A stretch of DNA of 64,000 nucleotides from Teredinibacter franksiae (GTDB lineage: Bacteria > Pseudomonadota > Gammaproteobacteria > Pseudomonadales > Cellvibrionaceae): assembly GCF_014218805.1 (NCBI RefSeq), contig NZ_JACJUV010000001.1:310001-374000 (forward strand). Reading direction: 5' to 3'. Shown piece by piece: positions 56,330 to 64,000 of this stretch. The notes beneath the pieces were generated by a model that was given only the letters and a program-made list of their open reading frames with translations, searched no databases and had not been told where the DNA came from. The position numbers and the translations under genes were made by a program. How positions within the stretch are numbered: the first letter of the stretch is position 1; each line of letters opens with the position of its first letter.

Positions 56330-58492
56330 TCACCCAGCCGAGTAGTAAGTAGTTTTATTTTCCAGGTGCTGTTTCATGCCTGACGTTAGCTCGTACAATT
56401 TTCCCAAGGGCTGCAGAGGCTGAGCCAGATCGTTAAAACTTGCCATACCTATTGAATCCAACCATTTAAACACCCCCCCCCGGAATGGAGGAAAGCCCAA
56501 TCCATAAATAAGTGCCATGTCCGCTTCCTCAACAGAGGCTACAACGCCCTCCTCCAAACAGCGCGCAAGCTCGGTTGCCATTGGCGCAATCATGCGCGCA
56601 ATAATGTCTTCGTCGCTGAACTCTCGCGTTTCGGCCACGTGTGGTTTTAACAGCGCATAGCTTTCGTCAGTCACCACTTTTTGAGGCTTACCTTTTTTAT
56701 CGGTTTCATAGTTATAGAAGCCTTTACTGTTTTTTTGTCCTAGCCGACCCGCCTCATATAGCACGTCCGATGCCGCTTTAAATGTTTTAGCCATGCGGTC
56801 AGGAAAACCTTCGGCCATCACCCCTTCGGCATGCACACCCGTATCTATACCTACTACATCCATCAAATACGCCGGCCCCATTGGCCAGCCCCATCGCTCC
56901 ATAACCTTATCAACCTGCTGAAAGTCAGCGCCGTCACGCAGGAGCATGGCGAAACCTGCGAAATAAGGAAATAGCACACGATTCACAAGGAAGCCGGGGC
57001 AATCATTAACTACAATTGCTTTTTTCCCGAGCGCATTGGCATAAGCCACCGTTCGAGCAACCGCTTGATCCGATGTTTTTTCTCCGCGTATGACTTCCAC
57101 CAACGGCATGGCGTGCACAGGATTGAAAAAATGCATACCGCAGAAATTTTCTGGTCGCTTTAAAGCCTGGGCCAAATGACTAATGGAAATGGTTGAGGTG
57201 TTGGAGCACAAAATCGCATCGTCACGTATTTGAGCTTCTGCTTCCGATAAAACCGCACGTTTAATTTTTGGGTTCTCGACAACAGCTTCAACCACTACGT
57301 CCACTTCGTCAAAACTATCATAAGATAAAGAGGGGTGAATATTGTTTAACACAACCGCCATACGCTGTGCATCAATACGGCCCCGCACAACCTGTTTGTT
57401 GAGTAATTTCGACGCTTCAGCCAACCCAAGATCGAGGCCTGCCTGGGCGATGTCTTTCATTTTTATCGGTGTGCCTTTATAAGCAGACTGATAAGCAATA
57501 CCGCCACCCATAATGCCAGCACCCAGAACAGCTGCTCGTTCCACTTTTTTAGTCGCGGCCTTAGCCAAGTTTTTGGCTTTTTTGGCGACCAACTGATCAC
57601 TTAAAAACAGACCCACTAAATTGTGCGCAACATCCGTTTGAGCCAACTCAGTAAAATATTTGGTTTCTACTTTTAGAGCATCATCTCGAGAAAGTTTCGC
57701 ACTTTCTTGCATCGCCTTAATCGCGGCAACCGGCGCCGGGTAGTGCCGCCCTGCCTGCCCCCGAATAAAAGCTTTAGAACTTTCAAAAGCAAGCAATGCC
57801 TCGGTGTCATTCAACTGCAAAGGCGCCTTCTTCTGTTGGCGCCGAGGCTCGAAGAGCAGCTTTCCTTGCACCGCCTGCTGCAACACTTTTAGCGCTGCTT
57901 GAATTAATAGCTGCGGCTCAACTACACCATCAGCCACGCCCGCAATTAATGCGGTTTGAGCTTTTTGTTCTTTACCCGATGCAATCCATTCAACAGCAAC
58001 ATCAAGGCCAGCCAACCGTGGCAAGCGGACTGTACCGCCCCAGCCAGGAATAATCCCCAACTTCGTCTCGGGCAGCCCTATTTTGGCTTGAGTGCTGAGT
58101 ACGCGAAAATCGCACGCAAGCGCAAGCTCCATTCCACCGCCTAAGCAATAACCATTTATGGCCGCCACCGTAGGGAAGGGTAAATTTTCAATCCGGCTAA
58201 ATAGCACATTGGTTTTAGTTACATATTGTTCAATTTGACTGGCGCCCTGCGAAAAAACCCCACCAAATTCGCTTACGTCTGCGCCAACAATAAACACCTC
58301 TTTACCACTACGCAGGAGCATGCCTCTAATACCTGCGCGCCGCTCAAGATGGCCTACGGCTTGCTCTAATTCATCCAGCGCCATAGTGTTAAACTTGTTA
58401 ACTGAATCGCCCTGAAGGTCAAATACCAACTCGACGAACCCGTCTTTCAGCTCTTGCAGCTGAAAAGCCTGACCGTTGAATAACATGCTCAC
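56330..58492 (-). CDS. fadB: Fatty-acid oxidation complex alpha subunit
   Basis: Enoyl-CoA hydratase and 3-hydroxyacyl-CoA dehydrogenase in one chain. It has 720 residues: hydratase domain (1-190) with INGYCLGGGMELALACDFR and GLPETKLGIIPGWGG, then the dehydrogenase domain from about 315 with GAGIMGGGIAY, SNTSTISISHLA and FCGMHFFNPVHAMPLVEVI. Its operon partner is fadA. Confidence 0.96.
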   Translation of the reverse strand: MSMLFNGQAFQLQELKDGFVELVFDLQGDSVNKFNTMALDELEQAVGHLERRAGIRGMLLRSGKEVFIVGADVSEFGGVFSQGASQIEQYVTKTNVLFSRIENLPFPTVAAINGYCLGGGMELALACDFRVLSTQAKIGLPETKLGIIPGWGGTVRLPRLAGLDVAVEWIASGKEQKAQTALIAGVADGVVEPQLLIQAALKVLQQAVQGKLLFEPRRQQKKAPLQLNDTEALLAFESSKAFIRGQAGRHYPAPVAAIKAMQESAKLSRDDALKVETKYFTELAQTDVAHNLVGLFLSDQLVAKKAKNLAKAATKKVERAAVLGAGIMGGGIAYQSAYKGTPIKMKDIAQAGLDLGLAEASKLLNKQVVRGRIDAQRMAVVLNNIHPSLSYDSFDEVDVVVEAVVENPKIKRAVLSEAEAQIRDDAILCSNTSTISISHLAQALKRPENFCGMHFFNPVHAMPLVEVIRGEKTSDQAVARTVAYANALGKKAIVVNDCPGFLVNRVLFPYFAGFAMLLRDGADFQQVDKVMERWGWPMGPAYLMDVVGIDTGVHAEGVMAEGFPDRMAKTFKAASDVLYEAGRLGQKNSKGFYNYETDKKGKPQKVVTDESYALLKPHVAETREFSDEDIIARMIAPMATELARCLEEGVVASVEEADMALIYGLGFPPFRGGVFKWLDSIGMASFNDLAQPLQPLGKLYELTSGMKQHLENKTTYYSAG

Positions 58493-58925
58493 CTCTTATT
58501 AAAAATGGCGGAAATACATTAGGGAACTACCAAACAAACCTGAGCAGCTTGCTACGCACACCTTATGGAAGATCGTACACTAATGAAATGGCTCGGTAGT
58601 GGCACTATTCAATTCGACTAAGTTGCCTGTCGGAATCAACCACGAAACCATCTCTCTGATACGGTAATTAAGGGCACCTTTAATAATTAATTTTAGCCCC
58701 TAAGCGGACTGGCAAGTCTTAGTGTAAGGCGGACTGCGTAGCGGAAGGCTGGCTGGTTGCCTTTCCAAGCAGGCCAGCGCAGCAATAAGGATTACTAAGT
58801 CGCGCCCTTCGGGGCTGTAGTAGATGCGCCCCTAAAAGTATGGATCAAAATAGGCCCTGACGGTAGCGGCACTGATGGCACAAACCTCACATTGGCGGCT
58901 ATTTAATCTTTGCAGCTAAACCACG
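58493..58925. other. Gap between fadB and the XRE-cupin gene
   Basis: A 433-bp stretch without a supported gene. It must hold the fadBA promoter. It also contains a GC-rich hairpin, GCTGGC (58748-58753) with GCCAGC (58773-58778), extended by outer CTGC/GCAG. No family of repeats could be assigned. Confidence 0.5.
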
Positions 58926-59537
58926 TCAAGATCGTCTATCACTAAAGGAGACGGATATAACCACACACTCCTGGCGGGCATGGTTAGCAAGGCTGTGGGA
59001 ACGATGAAGCGAGAAGTGAAAGCCGTCACCGGCCATTAGATGGTACTCGTTGCCATCCAAACGCAGAGTGAGGGTACCCTCGACAACCATGCCACCAACA
59101 AAACCTTTGCGAATCATCCACTCCGAAGAAATATGAGCGCCAGGTTTGTAGATTTGTCGCGACATATACACACCATCTCGGCGAGCTTCCGTTAGCGGCA
59201 TAATGCTATTTTCTGTGCCATTTTTCTGCACGCGAACAAAGTCTGCCTCACGAAAAACCGGTGGCGCAATTTCGAGGTTATCGGAAAAAAATTCTTGCAA
59301 CGTCATCGGAATGGCTACCAGAATTTTTTCAAGAGAACTAATGGAAGGGCTCACCTTGCCCTGCTCAATCATCGACAGAGTGCTGTTGGTGACCTCAGCC
59401 CGACGAGCCAGCTCACGCTGAGAAAGGCCTTGCTGTTTTCTTAGGGCCTGCAAACGCGCGCCCCAGCCTAGGCTCTCTTTTTCACCACCAGAACGCTTGT
59501 CATCTTCCCTGCTATTTACAACTTCCTGGTCTGACAT
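58926..59537 (-). CDS. XRE-family regulator with cupin domain
   Basis: A 203-residue regulator: helix-turn-helix at about 29-85 (LRKQQGLSQRELARRAEVTNSTLSMIEQGK) and a C-terminal cupin (GAHISSEWMIRKGFVGGMVVEG, GDGFHFSLHRSHSLANH). Relatives such as PuuR sense small metabolites. It lies 11 bp after fabY in the same direction, so it may respond to or control that gene; its ligand is unknown. Confidence 0.87.
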   Translation of the reverse strand: MSDQEVVNSREDDKRSGGEKESLGWGARLQALRKQQGLSQRELARRAEVTNSTLSMIEQGKVSPSISSLEKILVAIPMTLQEFFSDNLEIAPPVFREADFVRVQKNGTENSIMPLTEARRDGVYMSRQIYKPGAHISSEWMIRKGFVGGMVVEGTLTLRLDGNEYHLMAGDGFHFSLHRSHSLANHARQECVVISVSFSDRRS

Positions 59538-59548
59538 GGTTCAAGTTC

Positions 59549-61402
59549 CTAGAATGAATAACCCTCATCGTCACCCAATGTAATCGGCTGAGCATAGCCT
59601 GGCAAGCTAATCGCGTCAGGCGTGATCGTTATTTGTGACTCATCAATAAGATCTGTACCAAATTCATAAATGGGATTGAGCTCGCCTTTATCGGCAGACT
59701 GCAAATAAGAAGATGCCTTCTCTACGGCCACTGATTGAGACTGTTGGAACACCGCCATTTGCTTTTTGCCGTAGTGCTTCTCCAAGTAGGTATGCACCAC
59801 ACTCGGCGAAAGCACTGTGGCCGTAGCGTTGTTTCCGCCAAAACCCTTGGAGTTAAGAAAAGCAATTTCACAACCGGCAGCCCCACGATTATTATCAACA
59901 TTTGAGATGTGCAGACGTTTTGCATATACATCATCAGCAACGCCTTCAATGGTTTTAATTCCGGGCACAATACCGTGTGCGAACGAGCCCAAACTGGCCA
60001 TCAACTGGTCGCCACTGGCGGGCCCCAATGAATGACCCAAATAGGCTTTCACCGCGGCAACTGGCCATGATTCGATGCCGAAAGTCTTGGCTATTTCATC
60101 AAAAATTTTCGCCTCCGTTACGCGGTTATGAGGCGTACTGGAGCCGTGGGCATGGACAAAGCTGCGCTGCCGTACGGCCTCCTCACCCATCAGCGTTCGC
60201 GCAAGCGATACCGCTTTGGCCATGGTGATGTAGTTTCCGGCACCGGGTGCAGAAATCGATTTCTTGTGACCATCGGCATTGATGTAGACGCCCGGCACCG
60301 CGCCAAATACCTGCGCACCCAGTTCCATCGCCAAATCGTCAGCCATTAACACCACAAATTGCGACGATTCCGCCAAAGTAAAACCACAATTTTGACCAAA
60401 TGGCCGACTTGCGCGGCGATGATTGGCCATATCGCAGGCATTCAAGCCATCAAGCTTGAGCAGGTCAGCATCTGTCGCCAAAGCACTCATGGCCGCATAG
60501 CCGTCCATAACCTCGGGGATAATCGGCGCCTCACTAGCCCCAACCAATACCACCTTACGGCGACCAGAACGAATATCCTCTACGCCCTGCCTTAAGTTAT
60601 ACAAAAAAGTAGCGCAAGCACCGGTAACGCCACCCGTAGCCCCCACACTTCCTAGCACATAAGCATTGATGAAATCGGCTGGCATGGTATTCAGACCCAT
60701 TGCCAGCTGTTTTGATGTTACCCGCGACGCCAGTTGGCGAGCTTGCATCATGCCGCCAAACCCTGTGCTATCAAGCTGGCTCATAACACTGCTGCTATAC
60801 ACGGCAATAGCGTCCGGAGAAACACTGTCGGCGACCACTTTCCAATCAATACCCATGGACTTCACAGCATCACTAGCCGCCAATACGGCGAGCTGCAAGC
60901 CTCGAGGGTGGTGCTGGGAGCGATAATGGCTTCCTGGGCTGAACCCACTAGGCAACTGCCCCGCCGCCTGCACCGCCATTTTACTGGTACAGCTCAACGT
61001 TAATGTCTGGTTACTATCAATACTGATCTGGTAGCGCTTACCACTTTCATCCATCGGCTCAGCAGCCCAATGATCAGGCAATGGATAGGGTAAGTCTTTA
61101 CCTGCAATGATGAAGCGAGCAGGTTCCTCGGGATGGGCTTCTAAGGTAATCTTTTTACCCATCGCAGTGTTTTCAACATTAAAAAAATTGCTTTCAATAC
61201 GCCGTACAAGAGTGCCATTAAGCACGGTACTTTCTTCTGCTCCAGGCTTGTCCATCAGGTACGCCAGAGAATCCACAGTGTGCTGACGTTCAGCTTGTCC
61301 CAAGCTCTCAAAAATCATTCTTCGATAGGCCTGGTGTCCCGAGCTACGACCCGCTGAGTTATAACCGCCAAAACCAACTATTAAAGGGAGAAAATTCGCC
61401 AT
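59549..61402 (-). CDS. fabY: Beta-ketoacyl-ACP synthase FabY (initiating condensing enzyme)
   Basis: A 617-residue KAS-fold enzyme matching Pseudomonas aeruginosa FabY over its length: start LPLIVGFGGYNSAGRSS, RASRPFGQNCGFTLAESSQ, and the KAS triad with cysteine in TGACATFLYNL, histidines in VHAHGSSTPHNRVTE and VKAYLGHSL. FabY condenses acetyl-CoA with malonyl-ACP and replaces FabH. The fab cluster at 4-9 kb has no fabH, which agrees with this role. Confidence 0.92.
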   Translation of the reverse strand: MANFLPLIVGFGGYNSAGRSSGHQAYRRMIFESLGQAERQHTVDSLAYLMDKPGAEESTVLNGTLVRRIESNFFNVENTAMGKKITLEAHPEEPARFIIAGKDLPYPLPDHWAAEPMDESGKRYQISIDSNQTLTLSCTSKMAVQAAGQLPSGFSPGSHYRSQHHPRGLQLAVLAASDAVKSMGIDWKVVADSVSPDAIAVYSSSVMSQLDSTGFGGMMQARQLASRVTSKQLAMGLNTMPADFINAYVLGSVGATGGVTGACATFLYNLRQGVEDIRSGRRKVVLVGASEAPIIPEVMDGYAAMSALATDADLLKLDGLNACDMANHRRASRPFGQNCGFTLAESSQFVVLMADDLAMELGAQVFGAVPGVYINADGHKKSISAPGAGNYITMAKAVSLARTLMGEEAVRQRSFVHAHGSSTPHNRVTEAKIFDEIAKTFGIESWPVAAVKAYLGHSLGPASGDQLMASLGSFAHGIVPGIKTIEGVADDVYAKRLHISNVDNNRGAAGCEIAFLNSKGFGGNNATATVLSPSVVHTYLEKHYGKKQMAVFQQSQSVAVEKASSYLQSADKGELNPIYEFGTDLIDESQITITPDAISLPGYAQPITLGDDEGYSF

Positions 61403-61544
61403 ATGGATCCCGTATGCTCTTTAACCAAAATAACCAAGTGCCTGATTTGGCACACAGTGTATTGCTTGCAGACAGTAGCCGCGCGGACAAATCGGCCAAC
61501 AAACCATGGTATATTGGCCACACACAGACAAATGGGACCTTTCA

Positions 61545-62543
61545 ATGATTAACGTCACCGTTCTTCTGCTGGATAAAATGCTGGCAACCAGCGCAACACT
61601 TCCAACGGAGTTACTGGTTGCGGCTAATACACAGGCCCGCGCTATGCGCTGCAAAAAGAAACAACACAAGCCCTTCAGCATTACGTTTGCCTCAATGGAT
61701 GGTGAGGCCGTCTCTACTCAGAGCGGACTAAAACTCTCTGCGGACTGCGCAATCCAGCAGGCACCCCAAGCCGATATTATTTATTTGCCGGCACTTTGGC
61801 GAAACCCTGAACCCACGTTACGAACAAACTCCAAAGCTATCCCTTGGCTAAAATCCCAATCGCAAAAAGGAAGCTTATTGGCCGGCGTAGGTACTAGTTG
61901 TTGGTTTTTGGCGGAAGCCGGACTGCTGGAAGGCTTGCCCGCTACCACCCATTGGTATTATTTCGACCAGTTCCAAAAACGATACCCCAACGTATTGTTG
62001 AAGAGAAATCACTTTATTACCCAGGCGGGTAACATCTACTGTACCGGCAGCGTCAATTCACTGGCCGATTTAACGGTGCAATTTATTCGCCGCTATTTTA
62101 ATGACACCATTGCCAGCCATGTTGAGCGACACTTTTTCCATGAGATTCGCCGAGCGTATGATTCTTCCCATGCATTTCTGGAATCCAACAGCGCTCACCC
62201 CGATGAAGATATTGTGCAAACACAGCTTTGGCTTCAATTAAACTACAGTATTGAAGTACGCCTAAGCGAACTCGCTGAGCAATTCGGCATGAGTACACGC
62301 ACATTTAATCGTCGATTTAAGGCAGCCACTGGCACTACACCACTGCATTATTTGCAGGATATTCGCCTAAACACAGCAACTGACCTATTGAAGAACACTA
62401 ACCTTTCGGTAAACGAATCGATGTATCGGGTGGGCTATCAGGATGGTGCTTATTTTACCAAGCTGTTTAAGCAGAAGTTCTCGGTTACGCCTAGCCAGTA
62501 TCGAACAACCGTCCGGGCTAAACTCTTTAGGCCAGAAGGCTAG
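61545..62543 (+). CDS. AraC-family regulator with DJ-1/PfpI-like N-terminal domain
   Basis: A 332-residue regulator of the GlxA/FtrA-like type. The N-terminal part (about 1-190) begins MINVTVLLLDKMLATSATLP and has AGVGTSCWFLAEAGLL, with a cysteine at the nucleophile-elbow position of DJ-1-like domains. Two AraC helix-turn-helix units follow (LSELAEQFGMSTRTFNRRFKAATG; VGYQDGAYFTKLFKQKFSVTPSQYR). I chose ATG 61545 by homology; 61506 lacks an SD. It diverges from fabY and is a candidate regulator of it. Confidence 0.87.
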   Translation: MINVTVLLLDKMLATSATLPTELLVAANTQARAMRCKKKQHKPFSITFASMDGEAVSTQSGLKLSADCAIQQAPQADIIYLPALWRNPEPTLRTNSKAIPWLKSQSQKGSLLAGVGTSCWFLAEAGLLEGLPATTHWYYFDQFQKRYPNVLLKRNHFITQAGNIYCTGSVNSLADLTVQFIRRYFNDTIASHVERHFFHEIRRAYDSSHAFLESNSAHPDEDIVQTQLWLQLNYSIEVRLSELAEQFGMSTRTFNRRFKAATGTTPLHYLQDIRLNTATDLLKNTNLSVNESMYRVGYQDGAYFTKLFKQKFSVTPSQYRTTVRAKLFRPEG

Positions 62544-62552
62544 ACCAGAACA

Positions 62553-63200
62553 TTAGCCCAGCGACGCCAGCGGCTTCCGAAACAAAAAAGCATCGGCCGC
62601 TAATACGGTGAACTCAGCTCCCCAAAGAGCAGCTAAATAGTTGAGCGTATCCATCGAATGAAAGCTTATGTGCGTTGGGTCATTTTTATAGTGCCATCGA
62701 GCAAACCTATCGCAATCGATTACCAGTTTGGTCATCAACCCCAGCGTACCACCGGGCTTTAAGCAGTGCCAAATACGCGCATACTCAGCTTGAGGTTCTC
62801 GAAAGTGCTCTACGACCTCTGTAGCAATAACAAAATCGTAGTGCTTGCCGATAAAACACTTATTGTCGGTATAAAATTGATCGTAATTTTCAACCAGCAC
62901 ACCAAACTTAGCCAACATCGTAGCCACCGCAGGACCGGGGCCACAACCGAAATCCAAGCCTTGCGCGCCTTCCGATAACAATTTTGCCAACGGGTACACT
63001 AGCCGCCCCAAAAATTCTATATAGTCTTTATTATCAGGAGAGTTAGTGTGCTTGTCGTACTCACATTTCTCGTCATTACTCTGCAAATGAAAGGCAGCAG
63101 GCACGAAAACCAATGCGCACCTCACACAGCGAAAATATTCACGCTTTTTATCACGAAAAAAAGAATCTATATGTTCGCCGAAACAAAGTGGGCAAGGCAT
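62553..63200 (-). CDS. SAM-dependent methyltransferase with zinc-finger N-terminus
   Basis: A 215-residue class I methyltransferase of the type with a leading Cys4 knuckle (CPLC, CVRC at 3-26). The SAM motif is GLDFGCGPGPAVATML, then VIATEVVEHFREP and LKPGGTLGLMTKL. The substrate is unknown. It converges on the AraC gene with ten bases between stops. Confidence 0.85.
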   Translation of the reverse strand: MPCPLCFGEHIDSFFRDKKREYFRCVRCALVFVPAAFHLQSNDEKCEYDKHTNSPDNKDYIEFLGRLVYPLAKLLSEGAQGLDFGCGPGPAVATMLAKFGVLVENYDQFYTDNKCFIGKHYDFVIATEVVEHFREPQAEYARIWHCLKPGGTLGLMTKLVIDCDRFARWHYKNDPTHISFHSMDTLNYLAALWGAEFTVLAADAFLFRKPLASLG

Positions 63201-63270
63201 TAATAAAAGTAAGCACTTAAATGAAAGGTAGAGAGAGGCCGATTATCGGCCCCTCTTGTAACAGTGTGAT

Positions 63271-63780
63271 TTAGGCTACGCGACTCTTTGCCGCAGTATC
63301 GATAGCCACTGCTGTATCAGCAGGTTTTTCATTGTGAAGGTGATTCGACGACTTGCCTCCGGAGATCTCGATGGTACGCGGCTTCATGGCATCTGGCACT
63401 TCACGAACAAGATCTACATGCAACAAACCATTTTGCAAAGATGCACTAACAACTTTCACGTAATCTGCCATCTGGAAGCGTCGTTCAAAGTTTCTGGCAG
63501 CAATTCCCTGGTGTAAAAAGTGCCTACTTTCTGTGCCTTTTACACCGTTATTACCCGTAACCACCAAACTATTCTGTTTGGTTTCAATATTTAATTCGGA
63601 CTCATCGAATCCAGCTACGGCCATCGAAATTCGGTACTGGTCTTCACCCGTCAGTTCAATATTGTATGGTGGGTAACTTGGTTGGCTCTGCTCGGTTCTG
63701 GAGATTGTATCCAGAAGATTAGCCATACGATCGAAACCAATTGCAGAACGGTAAAGGGGAGAAAAATCAAAATTACGCAT
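63271..63780 (-). CDS. Small heat-shock protein Hsp20 (IbpA-like)
   Basis: A 169-residue alpha-crystallin-type chaperone that holds unfolded proteins. It starts MRNFDFSPLYRSAIGFDRM, as IbpA does, and has the crystallin domain with YRISMAVAGFDESEL and LHQGIAARNFERRFQMAD. The C-terminal tail is longer than in E. coli IbpA and has PRTIEI as the I-x-I-like anchor. Start chosen by homology and SD TGAGGA. It has a ROSE-like leader and a sigma-32 promoter. Confidence 0.93.
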   Translation of the reverse strand: MRNFDFSPLYRSAIGFDRMANLLDTISRTEQSQPSYPPYNIELTGEDQYRISMAVAGFDESELNIETKQNSLVVTGNNGVKGTESRHFLHQGIAARNFERRFQMADYVKVVSASLQNGLLHVDLVREVPDAMKPRTIEISGGKSSNHLHNEKPADTAVAIDTAAKSRVA

Positions 63781-63784
63781 GTGT

Positions 63785-63807
63785 ATATCCTCATATTTGA
63801 GCAATAT
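63785..63807 (-). promoter_or_regulatory. ROSE-like RNA thermometer hairpin
   Basis: On the transcript AUAUU-G-CUCA pairs with UGAG-GAUAU around a 4-base loop with one bulged G. The right arm contains the ribosome site GAGGA; the left arm carries UUGCU, the anti-SD signature of ROSE elements. A second hairpin (GGCTC/GAGCC, 63816-63837) lies upstream, as in multi-stem ROSE leaders. Confidence 0.8.
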
Positions 63808-63956
63808 TATTAAGTGGCTCATTTCTTTAATCGAGCCATGGGGTACCCGTTTTGGTTTGATGTGCAACCCGTTAGGCATTGCGCACTAGAACTACAGTTA
63901 GAACTAAACCAAATCGGTATCAAGCTTCTGCTGAGTGCAGCAAGCCTTATATCAAT

Positions 63957-63982
63957 ATGAGGATCGGTTTTGAGGTTTCAAG
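63957..63982 (-). promoter_or_regulatory. Sigma-32 promoter of hsp20
   Basis: CTTGAAA and CCTCAT are separated by 13 bases on the minus strand, a near-perfect heat-shock promoter. The predicted transcript leader is about 170 bases. Confidence 0.85.
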
Positions 63983-64000
63983 GAGAAAAATAAAAAAATT

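Overview
The window comes from a gammaproteobacterium that resembles the Cellvibrionales/Pseudomonas side of the class. The evidence is gene content and order: yceD-rpmF-plsX-fabD-fabG-acpP-fabF-pabC-mltG-tmk without fabH, a FabY-type initiating ketoacyl synthase further along, a class II ribonucleotide reductase split into NrdJa and NrdJb, yccA next to tusDCB, and tig-clpP-clpX-lon-hupB-ppiD. I infer the group from this and cannot name a species.

Region 1 (1-18637) is core chromosome: the 5' part of holB, rluA inserted on the opposite strand between holB and tmk, the fatty-acid/phospholipid cluster, maf with the ABC-F gene yheS, a GNAT and a HAD gene, rluC, and rne behind a leader of about 1 kb.

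Region 2 (18859-27806) is an 8.9-kb accessory island. It lies between two copies of the last 20 bases of a tRNA-Ser(UGA) gene, extended to a 22-bp direct repeat, and each copy has its own tRNA-type terminator beside it. No integrase is visible. The island holds a two-gene operon of a two-helix membrane protein with a GAF-like tail and a Panacea (DUF4065) protein, preceded by a 33-bp perfect palindrome. It also holds a decayed AHH-nuclease toxin tip with an Imm11-like immunity remnant, a complete EcoRII-type restriction-modification pair, a broken HUH (Y1-type) transposase whose 5' end occurs three times, and a PEP-CTERM surface protein. It looks like a small, decaying defence and conflict island; the Panacea operon is the best candidate for a little-described system.

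Region 3 (27787-45540) is core again: tRNA-Ser, tesA diverging from ybbA-ybbP, a DUF2288 gene, a DASS anion transporter, a zinc-ribbon protein, a divergent GlpD-like oxidoreductase, mscS, nrdJa-nrdJb with an FNR/Anr-like box, yccA, tusDCB-trmA, a DUF2489 gene with rmuC, and murI.

Region 4 (45541-64000) carries the protein-quality-control block ppiD, hupB, lon (with a sigma-32-like promoter), clpX, clpP and tig, then tRNA-Leu(UAG), the fadBA beta-oxidation operon, an XRE-cupin regulator behind fabY, a divergent AraC-type regulator, a methyltransferase, and an Hsp20 gene with both a sigma-32 promoter and a ROSE-like RNA thermometer. Fatty-acid synthesis (plsX to fabF, fabY), degradation (fadBA) and thioesterase (tesA) genes are all present in the window.
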